Positions 14,101-28,681 of a DNA stretch of 64,000 nucleotides are shown here, in pieces (the first letter of the stretch is position 1; the number at the start of each line of letters is the position of its first letter). The translations under genes were made by a program, and so were the position numbers. Under the pieces are notes generated by a model that saw nothing but the letters and a program-made list of their open reading frames with translations, searched no databases and was not told where the DNA came from. Where the stretch lies: NCBI GenBank assembly GCA_026874595.1, contig CM049318.1, forward strand, positions 3,905,741 to 3,969,740, in the 5' to 3' direction. The stretch comes from Sipunculus nudus (taxonomy: Eukaryota > Annelida > Sipuncula > Golfingiida > Sipunculidae).

Positions 14101-17100
14101 CTTTGGCCTAATTCCCACGATTGTTAATTCGAGAGCCGCCTACCCATTTTCGGACAGTTGTTGGTGTTGGGGAGCTTCCAGTGAGCACATGGCATACATC
14201 TTTTTTTTACATATTTTATGTACAGTAAACCCTTGTGCTTAAGATTGATTGTATAAACAATCACCACTCAAAACAGTAAAGTTTAAGTTAACAAATTTCA
14301 TTATCTCTGTCATCTGCATCAAGAGGATTCGGAAGGGATTTTATACATATTTAAAATATATACACCAGTCGGACCTGGATAAAGTTTTCACATTTTCGAG
14401 GTGGTCGTCTAGTCGAGGTCTTATACTAAGAGCAAGAGAGAACCTATAGGCAACAGATTTGCACCTGATATTTAATTTTGAATTTGACATTATTACCGGG
14501 GTCATACACTCCAAAGCGGAGTCTCTATTAACAGCCAGTTGCGGATGTAGAGGGGGATCGTTTTTTATTTTTTTAATGTTTTTATATATTTATACATATA
14601 GAGTAAATTCTTGTACATTAGATGGGCTGTACAGACATTCACTACTCAAACACTGAAGTATAAAATAACATATTATATTGTGTCGGTCTCTGCAAAAAAG
14701 CAACGGAAAGGATTATATGCTGTTTTTATATATAGAGTACTGTAAAACTTAAAAATTAAGCCTCTAAGCGAGGTCTTATACCAGAAGCCAGACAAAGCAA
14801 GGACCGTGAACAAGTGATCATTATTTTGATGTGGTCGCTGAAAGGAGTTGGTCGTAAGGAGTGGTTTTATGGTATGAACATTAAATTGCTCACCCTACTG
14901 ATGATCTGCTGGATAGACCTGCCTATTCCGGTGAATTTAGTCTCACTGCTTTGCAGTGCTTAGGGACATAGCATAAACACTTAATTCAGGGGGCGAGCTT
15001 GCAATTATTTTTCAAATGTAAGCCAATTTGAAATCAGGTCATCCTGGTAAAACACGTGTGCAATATATTAATTAAAATATTTTTGGTCTTTATACTCGAA
15101 CTGAAATATAATTTGAAGGAAGTAAAAGAGATGTTGTTGACAGAAAAATATTTATATATGGAATAATAATATCGTCGCATGGTATTGTATCCTAAAATAT
15201 TAAATATTAAGAAAAAAAGTTATATTTTATTTAATTAAATTTTAATGGAAATATCCATGTCTAGAGTTGTCTGCAATAATATTCCATTAGATAAAGCATG
15301 ATAAGAATTTATTCTTTCACGTAAATGAAATTATCAATTTTAAAGTGTAATCTTTTTCATCATTCCGTATTTTGTCTAGATTACCAATGCGACTTATTTT
15401 CAACACTGATTTTTCCTTAGATTAACAGATTCAGTAAAGTGGATCTACTGATCAATCAATAGATTGATAGCTCCAGTTGATAATTGTATGTATTATAATT
15501 AATTCTAACGTTCAGGTATTTTCGAGGCCTTAACGCGGAGGTTACAGATCTCTAGTCATCTTCAATAATGAAATGAAATTATTGGTAAACGTAGCTTCCT
15601 AGATTATCATATGCCCTGATATGCAGATAAATAAGTACATCCAACATTGTATGTGGTGTCAATCAAATGAATAAATGTATGGAAAAAAGTTTTATTTGAA
15701 ATCTGGGAGATAAAACAGAGCGCTTTCTGAATATAAACTGGTATACTCACTAGTCTCGCAGTCATTGCCAGTATAAATTGGTGGACATTTGCAGAGATAG
15801 CCGTCCACTTGTGTCTCACATGTGCCGCCGTTTACACAGGGATGCGACAGACAGTAGTCAATCACTGGAACAAGATGTATTGTGTTGAATAACAATGGTT
15901 ACTTTGGGAGGTACCTGCATTGGTTATTCGATACCTTGCTTCCTCGATACCTATGATACAAATGTTCCCCGAAACAGATGTTCCCTAACCCTGAAGCATG
16001 GCTCTGTATGCTGTTGATTGATTATTGGCTCCGAAAAAAAAATACAAAATTTTACAAGAAGAAAGTTGTCAATTTGTCTAAAAAAAGTATGAAAAAAGTA
16101 ATTTTACAGCATGTGATACTTCTAATCAAACTTCAGGTGTAAAGTTTGCAGTTACGTGGCGATTAATGACTCCACAATTTATATCTAGTTATTTTTTCAT
16201 CGGCAAGATCACAAGAAATATGGGTAAATGCTTCTGTTATGAAATTATTCAAGTATTTCTACTACACTTCATAAGTTCAAGTAAACAGCCTATAATCACC
16301 ACTTTGAGATGATGGATTGAGAAAAGAAGAACGAAAAAAATTAATCTTTTGAGGAATGGGGCTGTCCCACTTAGGCGACTCTACAGGCGACCAGGCTGTC
16401 GCCTCATGGTCGCCCAAAAACAGGCGACAGGACCTCCGCTACGACAATAGTCTACGACAAGCTATAAATGGTTGGCGACTGTCTGACGACAAGCTACGAC
16501 AAGCTGCCGACAACTGGCGACACAGTCGCCGCGACAAAGGACAATCACATACGATAACTTACGACCACATCTACGACAACCTACGACCACACTGGCGACA
16601 GCCTACGACACCAGAATTCTTGCCACGTCCATCAGCGACAAGCTTCGACGACTGTCTACCATGTGTAATGTGAGGAGCGGACTTTAGGGTTGGGCCTTGT
16701 TTCAAGGAGCAACAGCCCTCGAAAACACACACGACAACCCGCGTCACCTGGCGACAGCCTTCGACAGGACCTACGCCAGTAGAAGACAGGCTTCGCTCAC
16801 TGGCGACAAAAAAGCTGTCGCCTGAGAATTTTGAACATGTTGAAAATCCAGAGGCGACAGCTTCGCGGACTTCAGGCGAATACAGGCGACCACACAGGCG
16901 ACCATGAGGCGACAGCCTGGTCGCCTGTAGTCGCCTGTAGAGTCGCCTAAGTGGAACAGCCCCATAAGTATGAAAAGGTATAAAAAGGAGAATTTCCTGA
17001 AAAAAAAGTATGTTTCTTTTCAAAATGTATAGAGTGGCAACCCTGTGTGTTTGTGTTGTTCACAACACAACTAACGCATTCATTACCAGAATGTCATGAA

Positions 17101-20100
17101 ATTCAGCACATTTTGGGAATGGGTCTGTGCAGAATGGATTAGATTTTGGTGTGGATCCGGTTCATAATCCAGATCCAGGAACTTCAGCAAAGAATATTCA
17201 CTAATCTACAGTCACTTATGCACGAATGAATCTGGGAATGTGGCCTAAATAAGTGGATGCAAACACGGCTGAGAAGTATCCCGCAGTCGGAACCCCCAAC
17301 ATGGCGGAGCCTTTCATTCCTTAGAATGCAGATTTCTAAATAGTTAAAAAATCACTTCCCGACAATGCAACTGAATGTTTTCGTGATAAGAGCTCAATTA
17401 ATGACATCCATCACATCGTAAGCAATTTTTTTATAAATCAATTTTAATTTTAGAGGTCTAATACTTAACCTTTTTTGCTTAAGTCTTCTTCATTTTAAAT
17501 TTAGAGGTCTAATACTTAACCTTTTTTGCTCAAGTCTTCTTCATTTTAACTTTAGAGGTCTAATACTGAACCTTTTATGCTTAAGTCTTCGTGGGTAACC
17601 TCTCTGGTTAGTAAAGTTAAATAAAGTTTCTGTGAACAATCTTCACATGAAGTTAGTTCGTTTTAGTTCACAAACACACCAAAATATTAATGTTTATACT
17701 TAACTCTCGTGTTTGTTACGATTTTGCAATATAAAAAAACACACAAGGTATTGATCTGGGGAACACAGGTATACTGGTAAATACTGGGCTTATCCCCTCA
17801 AATTGACAGTCAATTTAGGTACTACTTCTGAGACATGTTGTTAATAATATATAATTAATACCCCTTGCTTGAATGTTGTTAACTTTTATTTTCATAGGCA
17901 ATATCAATTACAAAAAAATAGCAAATCTAAATGGACTCCGTGGGTTCGTTTCAACTGTTGCTGCAACACAAAGAAATATAAATGTTTTAAAATGCCACGG
18001 TAATTCAGGGTTTTTACCGAAAAAGTTCATTTTGAAATTTTTAATTAAAACTTTTAACATTTGAAATATTTTGATCAATATTATTAATACTTCGCCGGTG
18101 TCCTGCAAAGTACAAGCCGACGCAGACCACTCTAACCACTGTGTCTAGCGAGGTTTGAGTTGACGCTTCTATCACTCTAAACATTGTGTCTACCGAGGTA
18201 CAAGTTGAGGCTTACCACTCTAAACAATGTGTCTAGTGAGGTACAAGTTGAGGGTTACCACTCTAAACACTGTGTCTAAATGGATTCAAGTCGACGCTGA
18301 CCCCTCTAAACACTGTGTCTAGTGATCTGTAAGTCAACGCTGACCGACCCCTCTAAACACTGTTTAGCGAAGAACACCTAACACTTACCAGTCTGACAGT
18401 TCCGGCCGGTATATCCTGATTGACATGTGCATGTGTAGGCGTTCACTTGGTTTTCGCAAATACCATTACTACATGGGTTTGGATCACAGTTGTTAATTAC
18501 TGAAAATTAATGAGCATAAACACAGCATATGTTATCTTAATGAACAAATATACATATTTATAACAGCACACATTTGGATATATTAGAATTTATTTTTAAA
18601 AACAGCGTTTTTATTTTACATGTCTGTTGTTAAAAGTTGGAATGATTTTGTTATTTATAATAATTTGATTATTTCTTGCTAATATGATACATAAGGTATT
18701 CGGTAATAGATATAACACCATGTATGCAAATACATGAAAAGTTCAATTTTTTTATCAAGTACTGTATATACGCCATAAGGAATATCATTTGATTATTCAT
18801 AATCGATATAATATATTCAAATATATTAAATTCATCTTCTATAAATTTGTTATAGTTTGTAATACAAAATCTACATTGTTATTTTTTTACTGACAAAAAA
18901 AAACAGAATATTAAATTCAGCTCATGGAAAGGAGGTCACATAATCTCGAGATAAAAACTGATTTTCGCTTAAATTATATTTTACCTTAAGCTTGATTTGT
19001 CATACTCCTGTTATGAAGAAGGTATCATGTTTAAGTATCATATGCATGTATATATAAATATATATTGTTAATGAACAATGCCATTCTTATGCCCAGCAAT
19101 CAACATTTAAATTGGAACCTGTCTCAGAGACCACCTCTCTAATAGGACCACCTGTCTATGAAGACCAATCTTGAGTGAACTGAAAGCCTTCACATTGTTT
19201 ATAACTGCGCTGTCTAATAAGACCACCCTTGAATTAAGACCCTTTTGGCCAGTCTAACGAGTGGTCTCATAAAGGCTTAACTGTAACATAATAAATAAAG
19301 AATAGTTATGACGTCACCTATGTCGCAGTCTGTGCCCGAATATCCGGCGTCACAAACACAGTTATAACCGCTCCTGCTACTACTGCACTGTCCGAACTTG
19401 CACGGCGAGGATTGGCAGTAGTCTTCGACTAGAGAATAATAATAATCATCATTATTTATTTTGTAAAGCGTAAAATCCATGATGATACATGCGCTAAAAC
19501 GCTGTTACATAACTAGAATAACCTTTATTAATCATGTGTGAATGTAATTACCTATTAGGGAGTACATACTACAGAAGCTGAAAGGTTAAGAGTTAATTTC
19601 ATTTACCATGAAGTGACTGAGCAAGAGAGGCCCCTCCCATACCTGCCCATCTACCTCCATATATCAGCCACCTGTTCTAAATCCTGTATCAGCCTGTTTT
19701 AGCACGTTCCTATGTTGACCAAGCTTCATATTGTATCGTATGAAATCCCATCCTCAAAGAGTTGCATTTTATTTCATTGTTTAAAATTAAAAAAAAATAA
19801 ATAAAACTCATAAATTCAATCATGTTCAATAAACGGAATGTTTCTATTCACTAAAACGGCGAGAATCTGCTTAGCTTTCGGAAAATATACATCTCAAGGG
19901 GTCCCAAAGCCATAGATACTATGATGTTCAATATAGATACATAGATGTTCAATACTATGGAAAAATTGAAACAAAGTCAGGCCGTACACGGGGGCCAGTC
20001 CTGCTACCCAAAGAAAGCCTAAGACGGGTGTTAAGCGAATGTTAGCCATGAACGCTGATACATGAAATATATAGCATGTTAGTGATGCTCCACTGCAATA

Positions 20101-23100
20101 TGCATTATGCAATATAACAATTCATTTTTTATAAGTAAATCGTGGAATGAAAAGTAAAAAAAGACGACAAAGTACATACTCTCAACACAATTTTGGCCTG
20201 TAAATCCAGCGGCACATGTACATCTGTAGCTGCCTAAATCATTCACACACGTGCCGGAATTCATACACGGTTTCTGCAGGCAGTAGTCTATCACTGTGAA
20301 AAAAAGTCTCACTTTAAATATAAGAAATGTTGATATATGATTGTGTTTCCAGACGTGAATCATAGCGTAGTGAATCATGGGGGAAAATCGTACCTTAAAT
20401 GATGTCTGCTTCAAGCATATGTCTGTACTTCACTTACTTAAATAATTTTCAGCTGCAAAGGTTTCGCTTTCGGTTTGATCAAATTATTTGAAATGTAAGA
20501 TTGTCATTGTAAGATTGAGTAGATATATAGCTATATAATTACTTTCGTCACATTGGACTCCAGTGTAGCCCAAATCGCATTCACACAGGTACCCATTGCA
20601 CAGGTTCACACAATTTCCATGAACACAGGGGTCCGAGGCACACATGTTAATATCTGAAATACAACAGAATATCCAATTACTACATCTCCTCATGACAATA
20701 CTTTAAAAAATAGGAGAAACATTACAGTGTACCTTTACAGGATGATGGAAATAACCATTATGGCAAGATTCAGCAAAACATCCGTCAATTTTTTAGAATT
20801 ACTGCTCGGGTGCTTTGATTTCTTAAACGCTGAACTGGCTATATGTTACACAGCATATTGCACAAGTTAACAGGCGTTAATAAAAAAAGGTCTTGGTAGA
20901 CTTTCTACCGAAAAAAAAATAACCCGTAAATTCCAAGTAATACAAAGTCCGCACTCACTGACTTTGTATATTTGTCATGCAAAAAGGCATCTTCATCATT
21001 TAAGTTTTTTTTTTTAAAATTAAGTCAGTCATGCCTTTTTATGCTTTTTATTACCTTCCTCGCAATAACTTCCTGTCTTCCCATCCGGACAAAGACAGAA
21101 ATACTCATCGTTGCTAGGGACGCACGTGCCAGCGTTACATGGGTTGGGAGTCCACTGGCACGGGTGGTTCGTGTCCTCTACAAATAACAGATAACGTTAA
21201 AGCAAATATATGACCAGCTTTAATCCATATTTGTTTCACATTCACCTTTTAAAAAACCCTGTCTATATGATACAAGAAGAGCACCAAAGTGGGGGTTTCA
21301 AGACGAACCCATAAGGGTTCAATCTCTGTCACTGGTTAATCAATGCACTTTAATGCAACTTCTGGACAGAGGCAAAATGGCTCCACTAAAACACCGACTG
21401 GAGGTTTAAGAAAGAACTATCATTTAAGGTGCCATATGGAATATTTTAAAGGTCCCTACTGAGTCATTTTTGGGAACCCTCTGCCAGATTTCATTAAAGT
21501 CCGTGAGTAACGTTTTGTAGAGGCTTCAATACATGAATGGAGGGTATAAACCCCCCCCCAACTCACACTCTTTAATAATGTAATAATCCCCTTGCTATTC
21601 AGAGAATGATATTTATGCATTGGAAATTAAACATGTTAAAAGTTAGAATGATGGACCTTCGTTTATATTTTTCCATGACTGAGTTAAATATAAAATATAA
21701 TATATATCTGAGTCTGGTTTAGATGTAATCTTTTCTGAAAACAAAATACCAGATTTTTTTAAAACTTATACTTAGCTGTTATATATTTGAAATGGGCTAC
21801 ACAGACAATGCATATATAACACATTTATATAAAATTGTCACTCATTCGCCTGCAAGTCATCCCCCATCCCTTAAATATAAATTGACGCCGCTGCATAACG
21901 TTTTGTGTGAACTTGCCTACGGTCAATCCAACCAATGAGGGGAAATGTAGAAGCACGCTGTGTGGCAGGGGTATAATAAAGCATCACTGACACTAGTTTA
22001 TAACACAGACACAAGGTGGCGCTTCTCAACCCTGAGGGTGTTATATAATTCAAGTTTTCCCACCAAAACTTAAAAAAAAGGAAGTCTGTAGAATCCCAAT
22101 TGCGAGGTCACTCCAGCAGACGTTAGGTGCGCGTTATTTCGTGTCAAGAACAACCGGTGACAAATAAACAAAATGACCAAAACTGGATATGAACAATGCC
22201 TATCCATGTGCAATGAGGCACCAAAGGTTACCAGTAAGATAAATCAATGTCTGACCAATCAGAGCCATGGTTTCATTTTCTAGTAACAGGTTCTCTTGCA
22301 ATGAGCTAACGGAAGAGGACATATTATATGACATACTCTTGAAGCATATCGTAAGACATAGCTGGTCAAACCTCCACGCAGCGGCAGTATATATTGGCCT
22401 TCTAACGCAAGATCTGGTCTATGAAGGGGATAGATCTCTGCCAATCAATGTGCACAAGGCACTTCTTTCAGTCGAACGCAAGCTATATCGCCTTGCAATT
22501 ATAAATTACAATAATTAAGGCATTGGAGCAAATATAGAACATACATTTACATGTTGTATAAATTCGGGGAACTACATTGCGGCACGATATCGGTGACGTA
22601 GTGGTGTAAATGTATACAAACAATAGCACGTGCCACATGATTTAAGCATGTGTTTGGTAAATGGGAGCGATTCTGGGATGACAGGTGACGTCAGTGTGCA
22701 TGTTGTCCGCCATGTTTGTATATCGTGGTTGCCCCAGCAATCCAATTCAAACCCGCTGTAGTTCCGTGTCGTGTGCAAATCTCCTTGCAGGGATCTATCA
22801 TGGTCTCAATAGATCTTGATCCTACTGGGGCAAAGATTCAATATCCGCACAGGGACAAGATCAATGAGGGAATGATAGGCCCCTGCAATTGGTTGTTCTC
22901 CCGGCACGGTACTTCAGCGGCCTTGACTGACATCGACCTAAATTGCTGGGGCAACCACTGAATTAGACTGGTACCCCGCTCTATTATGGCAACGCTGCTC
23001 TAGGCCAATCATAGAGACGGGCGTACAACGCCATCTTTTGTACTCCCGGCAGGCTGGTTCCAACTCCAGTATGTATTATATATGTTAAAAATAAGCATTT

Positions 23101-26100
23101 CTTTTGCTCAGAGAAGTAACCAAAGGTTGGCTGTACATAACGTGTGACATAATGATAAGATTAATAGGTATTAATAATAAATCACTGCTACACACAGTGG
23201 AATATAAAAGATTCAGTATATCGTATTATCTATACATCTATTATTCAATTTTTGTGCAACAACTCATTCTTCAATATTTGAAAACTAGAAATAACTAAAG
23301 AAAGTTATTTTATAAGAAATCTTCACGGATAATCAACCATGATCGCACTAACGTCCATGGCAACCGGTATGAGCGTGCATACTGGAGTAGGAACCAGTCT
23401 ACAGGTTAGTCAGGAGTTGCAACTGGGAGTACTTAAGATGGCGTTGTACGCCTGTCTCTATGCTTGGCTGAGGGCCATAATAGAGCAGGGTACCAGTCTA
23501 CCACTGAATACAAACATTGCGGACCACAATGGCCTTCACGTCACCAAAGAATCACGCCGGTTTACCAAACATGTGCTTAAACCGGTAGGCACGTAGTTTT
23601 GTTTGTATACGTATACATCGCCATGTCACCGATATTTCAAACAAAAGAGACAATACTATTCTTTATAACCGTTATATGTGGAACAAATGTTGTCAATGTA
23701 TGCTCTTTATTTGCTCTATTGACTTGATCAATGTCATTTACAGCTCCCTGGCGAAATAGCTCCATTTCGGCGTAAAAGCGTGCTGTGCGATATGAATGTG
23801 AGCAGGAGATCTATCCTTTATATTTATAGACAGATCTTCTGTGTGGAGAACGGCAAAGGACATTCATTCACAGATAAATACTCTGTGTGGAGAATGAGAG
23901 CTGATGGTCCACCGGCAACCTCCAGCGTAGGGTAAAGAACTATTGGGCATATTTATCTTATATCAAGAAAGACCTTCTGTGTGTAGAATGGCCCGCCAGG
24001 GTTACAAGAAACAACTTATTTTAACTATCGACTTTCAGTAAATCCTGTTATGGATTTTCGAAAGTCGGGAGCTGAGATGAAAAGAATCATAATACCTTGT
24101 CATGTTGTCCGAAATAGTCAAATTCAAAATGTAGAGTTAAAATATGACTGCAGGGATAGAGCTGGTTAAAGAGATTAGCAAATGCATCATTTAATGCCAT
24201 ATTTATTAATAATTTACGATCCCATACTTGGAATTCACTTTTTTCTAGATATGTGGATACTTCTTCCATATTATTCTCTACCCTCTATGTTTCGGTTCCT
24301 ATTTAATTTGCACGTTATACATAAAACATTCATACATACACATATATTAGTATATATTAGTTTATATGAGAACAATAATGCACTAATACGTAAATGTCAT
24401 CCCCTTACTAATAGAACAGGTCGTTCCCTTGAAGCCCGGCCTACATCGACAGGTGAAATGATTTCCCCGCTTCATACATATACCTTCGTTCTCACATGGG
24501 TTTGGCTGACATCCTTGCCACACTTAAAAAAAGAAGGTTAAAAAATTATTGGCACCAGTTTTTAAATAATAAATATCCTTTTTCATAAATAGGCGTTCGC
24601 TAATTTAGTTTTGTGTAATTATCCTCAGCTGATGTTGTGCGAATACGAAGGAAGGATGGTATTTTTAAGGTAGAACGTTACGTCGTGACCGTGTTTTCGA
24701 AAATCATCAATTAGGCCACACACACATTTTATTTTGTTCTCCGGACTCGCGAGATCGTTACGTTATTGTATCGTGAGTACCTTACGTTATCGTGTCGTTA
24801 CAGCCTTAATATGTATCATATGACTATACGACTATATAACTATACCTTCGGTAATATCATGAAGACTTATTTCCGCTTCTCCCTGTTCGTTGTGAATATG
24901 GCCGAAGAATTCTGCGGCCGACATGAGTTCCAGCTCGCCAGGATTTCCGGGGGACGCCTCCACCTTGTATTCGTAGAAAACGGAGCTGGCGATGGACGTT
25001 CTTGACAGGTATAAGATCGATTTTCCAACATCATTGGACAACTGTTGAAACAAGAGCACGCAAAACTTCATAATATGTCTTTTTTCCATTTTTTCCTTGT
25101 GACCTCTGACCTTATTAAATATGCGAAAATTCTGCCCAAGAATATTGTGCCGTTAATATTTATAGTTTCATGAAAATCCATCAAATATTTGGTACGTCAT
25201 CATTGCGCCACCAAATTCTTGTCGATTCTGACTTCACTGAATATGCGCGAATTCTGCTGATAACATTCTGCAATAAATATTTTTAGCAAGTTTTACGAAT
25301 ATCCATCACATTTGCAGTGAGTCATCCCGGTCTGGTGACCTCTGGCCTAATTAAATTATCGTGGATTTTGGCCAGAATCAAATTTAGGCAAGACATTATA
25401 TTGAATAATATTTCTCTTGAGGTTCATCTAATTCCATCATACTACTAAATTTTATCGCGGGAAAGAAGCTCAGTGACCACAAAAAATCCCGATGGCCTCA
25501 CTTATATGAGTGGAGCATTGGACTAGGGTGAGAGAATCTATTGGTAAATAACTATATTGAGTTTGGTAAATGTCATTCAATCTCTGGTTGGGTAGTTATC
25601 TCGGCGACAATAAATGGAAAGACCTGTGAAAAACGGGTGAATAAAAACACTGTCGTGCAGTACTGTCTGACCCCCTGCTTGTCTTAACATACAACTAACA
25701 CGAAGAGGTAATGAGAGGGGGATACAGAATAAAATTATTGATAAAATCATTAAGCGTTGTGATCATATAATATAAGATTGTGACGTATTAAACAAACGCA
25801 CATAAAAATGTTTTGTATTTAACAAAAGCGCATAAAATGTTGTTTTTTTTTGCCACTAGTGGTTATACAGGTTAATCAATCAATATAAACATGGCTCGAT
25901 ATATAATGGAGACTTGACTCTTGCGTATTAAGAAGGTATCGTATGGTAGCTTATTAATTCCCGTTACCTTGAGCAGGATGCCTTCCTTAGGAACTTTAAT
26001 TTTGCAGCTCTGGTCTGTAACACTTGATACAATGTCCACTCCAACCTCAGACTCAAAAATCAGTGGTGCTATATAATAATAATGCAGACAGCATTAATTA

Positions 26101-28597
26101 GAAAAAAAGAAGTATTTCCGTGTCTATTGTCATAAGAAAGGCCGAAAGGCAAAGTAGGAGAATAACTTCGGATTTACGATACTTGAGGTGTACCCATAAT
26201 TTCGAAATGCGACCTATGACATCCGGATTATAGTGTATATACAAAATGAGCGATTTCAAGAAACTGGGAGAAATAAATCTGTCGAGGTATGGAATTTTCC
26301 CCACAGATAAAGACAACATCTCAGTAACTTGGGTTTTATTTATCAAAAGGCCGAATGATCTGTCCGAATTTAGAATGTCTGTCATTACTATGCCAGACAT
26401 ATGATCATGATGCCACCTACTATAGCGCCACCTACTTTATCTTACGGGCGTTAATTGGCAAGTCCCTTTATGGTGTAGGAGGGGTGTATCTATTAAGGGT
26501 ATATGAAATATCCAACAAGGGTTCGGGGAGGGCTCGGAGACCCCAAACAAAAGTACTCCGATTACAAGGTCAAGGCGAGACTATCTGTTGAGAGAGTTTG
26601 AAAGCGAGGTGACGTGTATCGGCAATGTTTAGAGCGGAATAACCATTTTCACGACGCCCAAATCATCAACATATAGTAGTATTTATCATTAAAATTTTTT
26701 TTTGGTAAGGCAGATTTCCTGGTTAATCCAGCCATTTTACGAAACATAACGTATTTTACCCTGATTCTTATATTAAGAAAAAAAAATTTGCCGAGGTCCT
26801 TTGCCAGTATACAGATAATCGAGACAATGGAGGAATTTTACTGAGTGTAATTATAAGATATTGATGACAAAATGACGCATGGGTATGATAATAATAATTA
26901 CATGTGCATGTCCTGCGCTCGATCACATCTTTCAGTGAGCCCACCTGGTTGAAATCTTCCACCAGCAGCAAATGGAGACATTCAGGTTTGGATGCAATGG
27001 TTCTCAGCTCCCTCATGTCAAGACCTAAAAGAACAGATAAACTACACAGGTCATGCAAGCACATTTAATGTTCAACGGATACGCGGTTCCCATTTTTTGT
27101 AAATCTTTTTTTTTTATGTGCAAACTGAGGCCTCTATAACTTTGATAGTATATGGCGTTTTATCCACTGCTATGGCACAAATTCCTTTCAAGAATGCTTA
27201 ATGGTATCAAAATGGATTAATATTTGTGTCGTTTAAATATATTTCAAGAATTTAAGCCTTTTTTTGTATTTTCTTGGAAATTTAGCTAAACGTATTGTGT
27301 ATCGACTGGTAAAAAATAAAAAAGATTAATGCTCGCTCGCACCATATGTTTTGTTCTCAAAATATGTAAACTATTGTCTGTGTGTGGTCTTAAAATTTCT
27401 TCAGCAAGGTAAATGTGATTCAAAAGCATTTCTATCACATGTTACAATACGATGCAAAGGGATATTATTATTCATGGCAACAGAGTATATATGGTCTGTT
27501 TTTCTGGGATACATCTTATACAAAGGAAACAAAGGAAAACGTCCTGGTCCAAGGAATGCAAGCGCTATTCCTCGGACTGCCGACTGAAATAATGTCTAAT
27601 CTTTCCCTTAATTGGTATTAGACAAACATTTCAAAATAATTGCGATAAATTCATCATCAGAGAGCAGACATCACAGTAGCTCAAATCCCTATTTGTGTGG
27701 TTCGTATGCAAGAAAACAACCTGTAGGGCCGTTTCTATTTTACACATGTCTAATAGGTTGTTTTATTGCATAATAATTCCAAAAATAGCGGTTCGAACAA
27801 CTGTGTTGAGGCAACTCCAGTTGATGACGTCAGTCAATACGAAATCAGGTATTCAGATATATCCAAGTGACAAAAAGTCATCCCTCTGTCTTCTCATCTG
27901 TCTATTCAAGGCTCTTACCGTTACTCAGATCAAAACATGATTTAGGGAATGAATGCAAAGCATCACTACTAAAATTCTTAATTGTAGGTTGTATGTATAA
28001 ACATGGTCTGGGTTTTGCTTTTCTAAAATGCATATCCGATCAGTAGGAGACACTTACTTTTGCCAATACCGACAGCAAACATTGTGATCCCCGCCTTGTG
28101 ACACCTCCTCGCAGCATTGCGAGTCCTTTTTCTGCTTTTCGACTTCCCGTCTGTAACCACCACAGCCACACGGGGGTGTCCAAGACGGCGTTCCCGGGCA
28201 CCCATTTTCGTGGTAAGCACACGCTTCACTAACATTTTAAGGGCCTTGTGGGTATATGTCGTACCCTTCGAATAGTGGATCCTGAAATGCTCAAGTTGCT
28301 TTACACTCCGACAACAAGGCAGTCGTCCACGATATCCTTCGCTTTAATCGCTGCTTTGTTATGCTAGTTTTCGGGGTCGCGCCACCAGGGCTGGCACAGG
28401 GCCAAGAATGACACCAAAAGAGAGCGGGGTGTCGCTGATTTAAAACTTTGCAGCTGGATGCACAAGGCGGTGCCACGCTCTCATTGGTGTAATTACAAAT
28501 GTTTGCACTTTTTGAGCCGTGTAACCCGCCCGGAAAATTTGCTACATATACCACTACGCGAGGAGTGCATAGTTGCTAGGCTAGTAAAAACCAGCAG

Positions 28598-28681
<84 letters not shown>

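Noticed and set aside
16356-17023. Open frames of 105 and 150 codons on both strands
   Set aside because: They lie within a foldback element made of GGCGAC/CTACGAC repeats.
22267-22518. 83-codon plus-strand frame
   Set aside because: No recognised domain, lies within a gene A intron next to a mobile element, and shows no splice or start support.
24182-24541. Plus-strand 119-codon frame over an EGF exon
   Set aside because: It is the complement of gene A EGF module 1 and flanking intron. The minus-strand reading with six spaced cysteines and matching splice sites is the real one.
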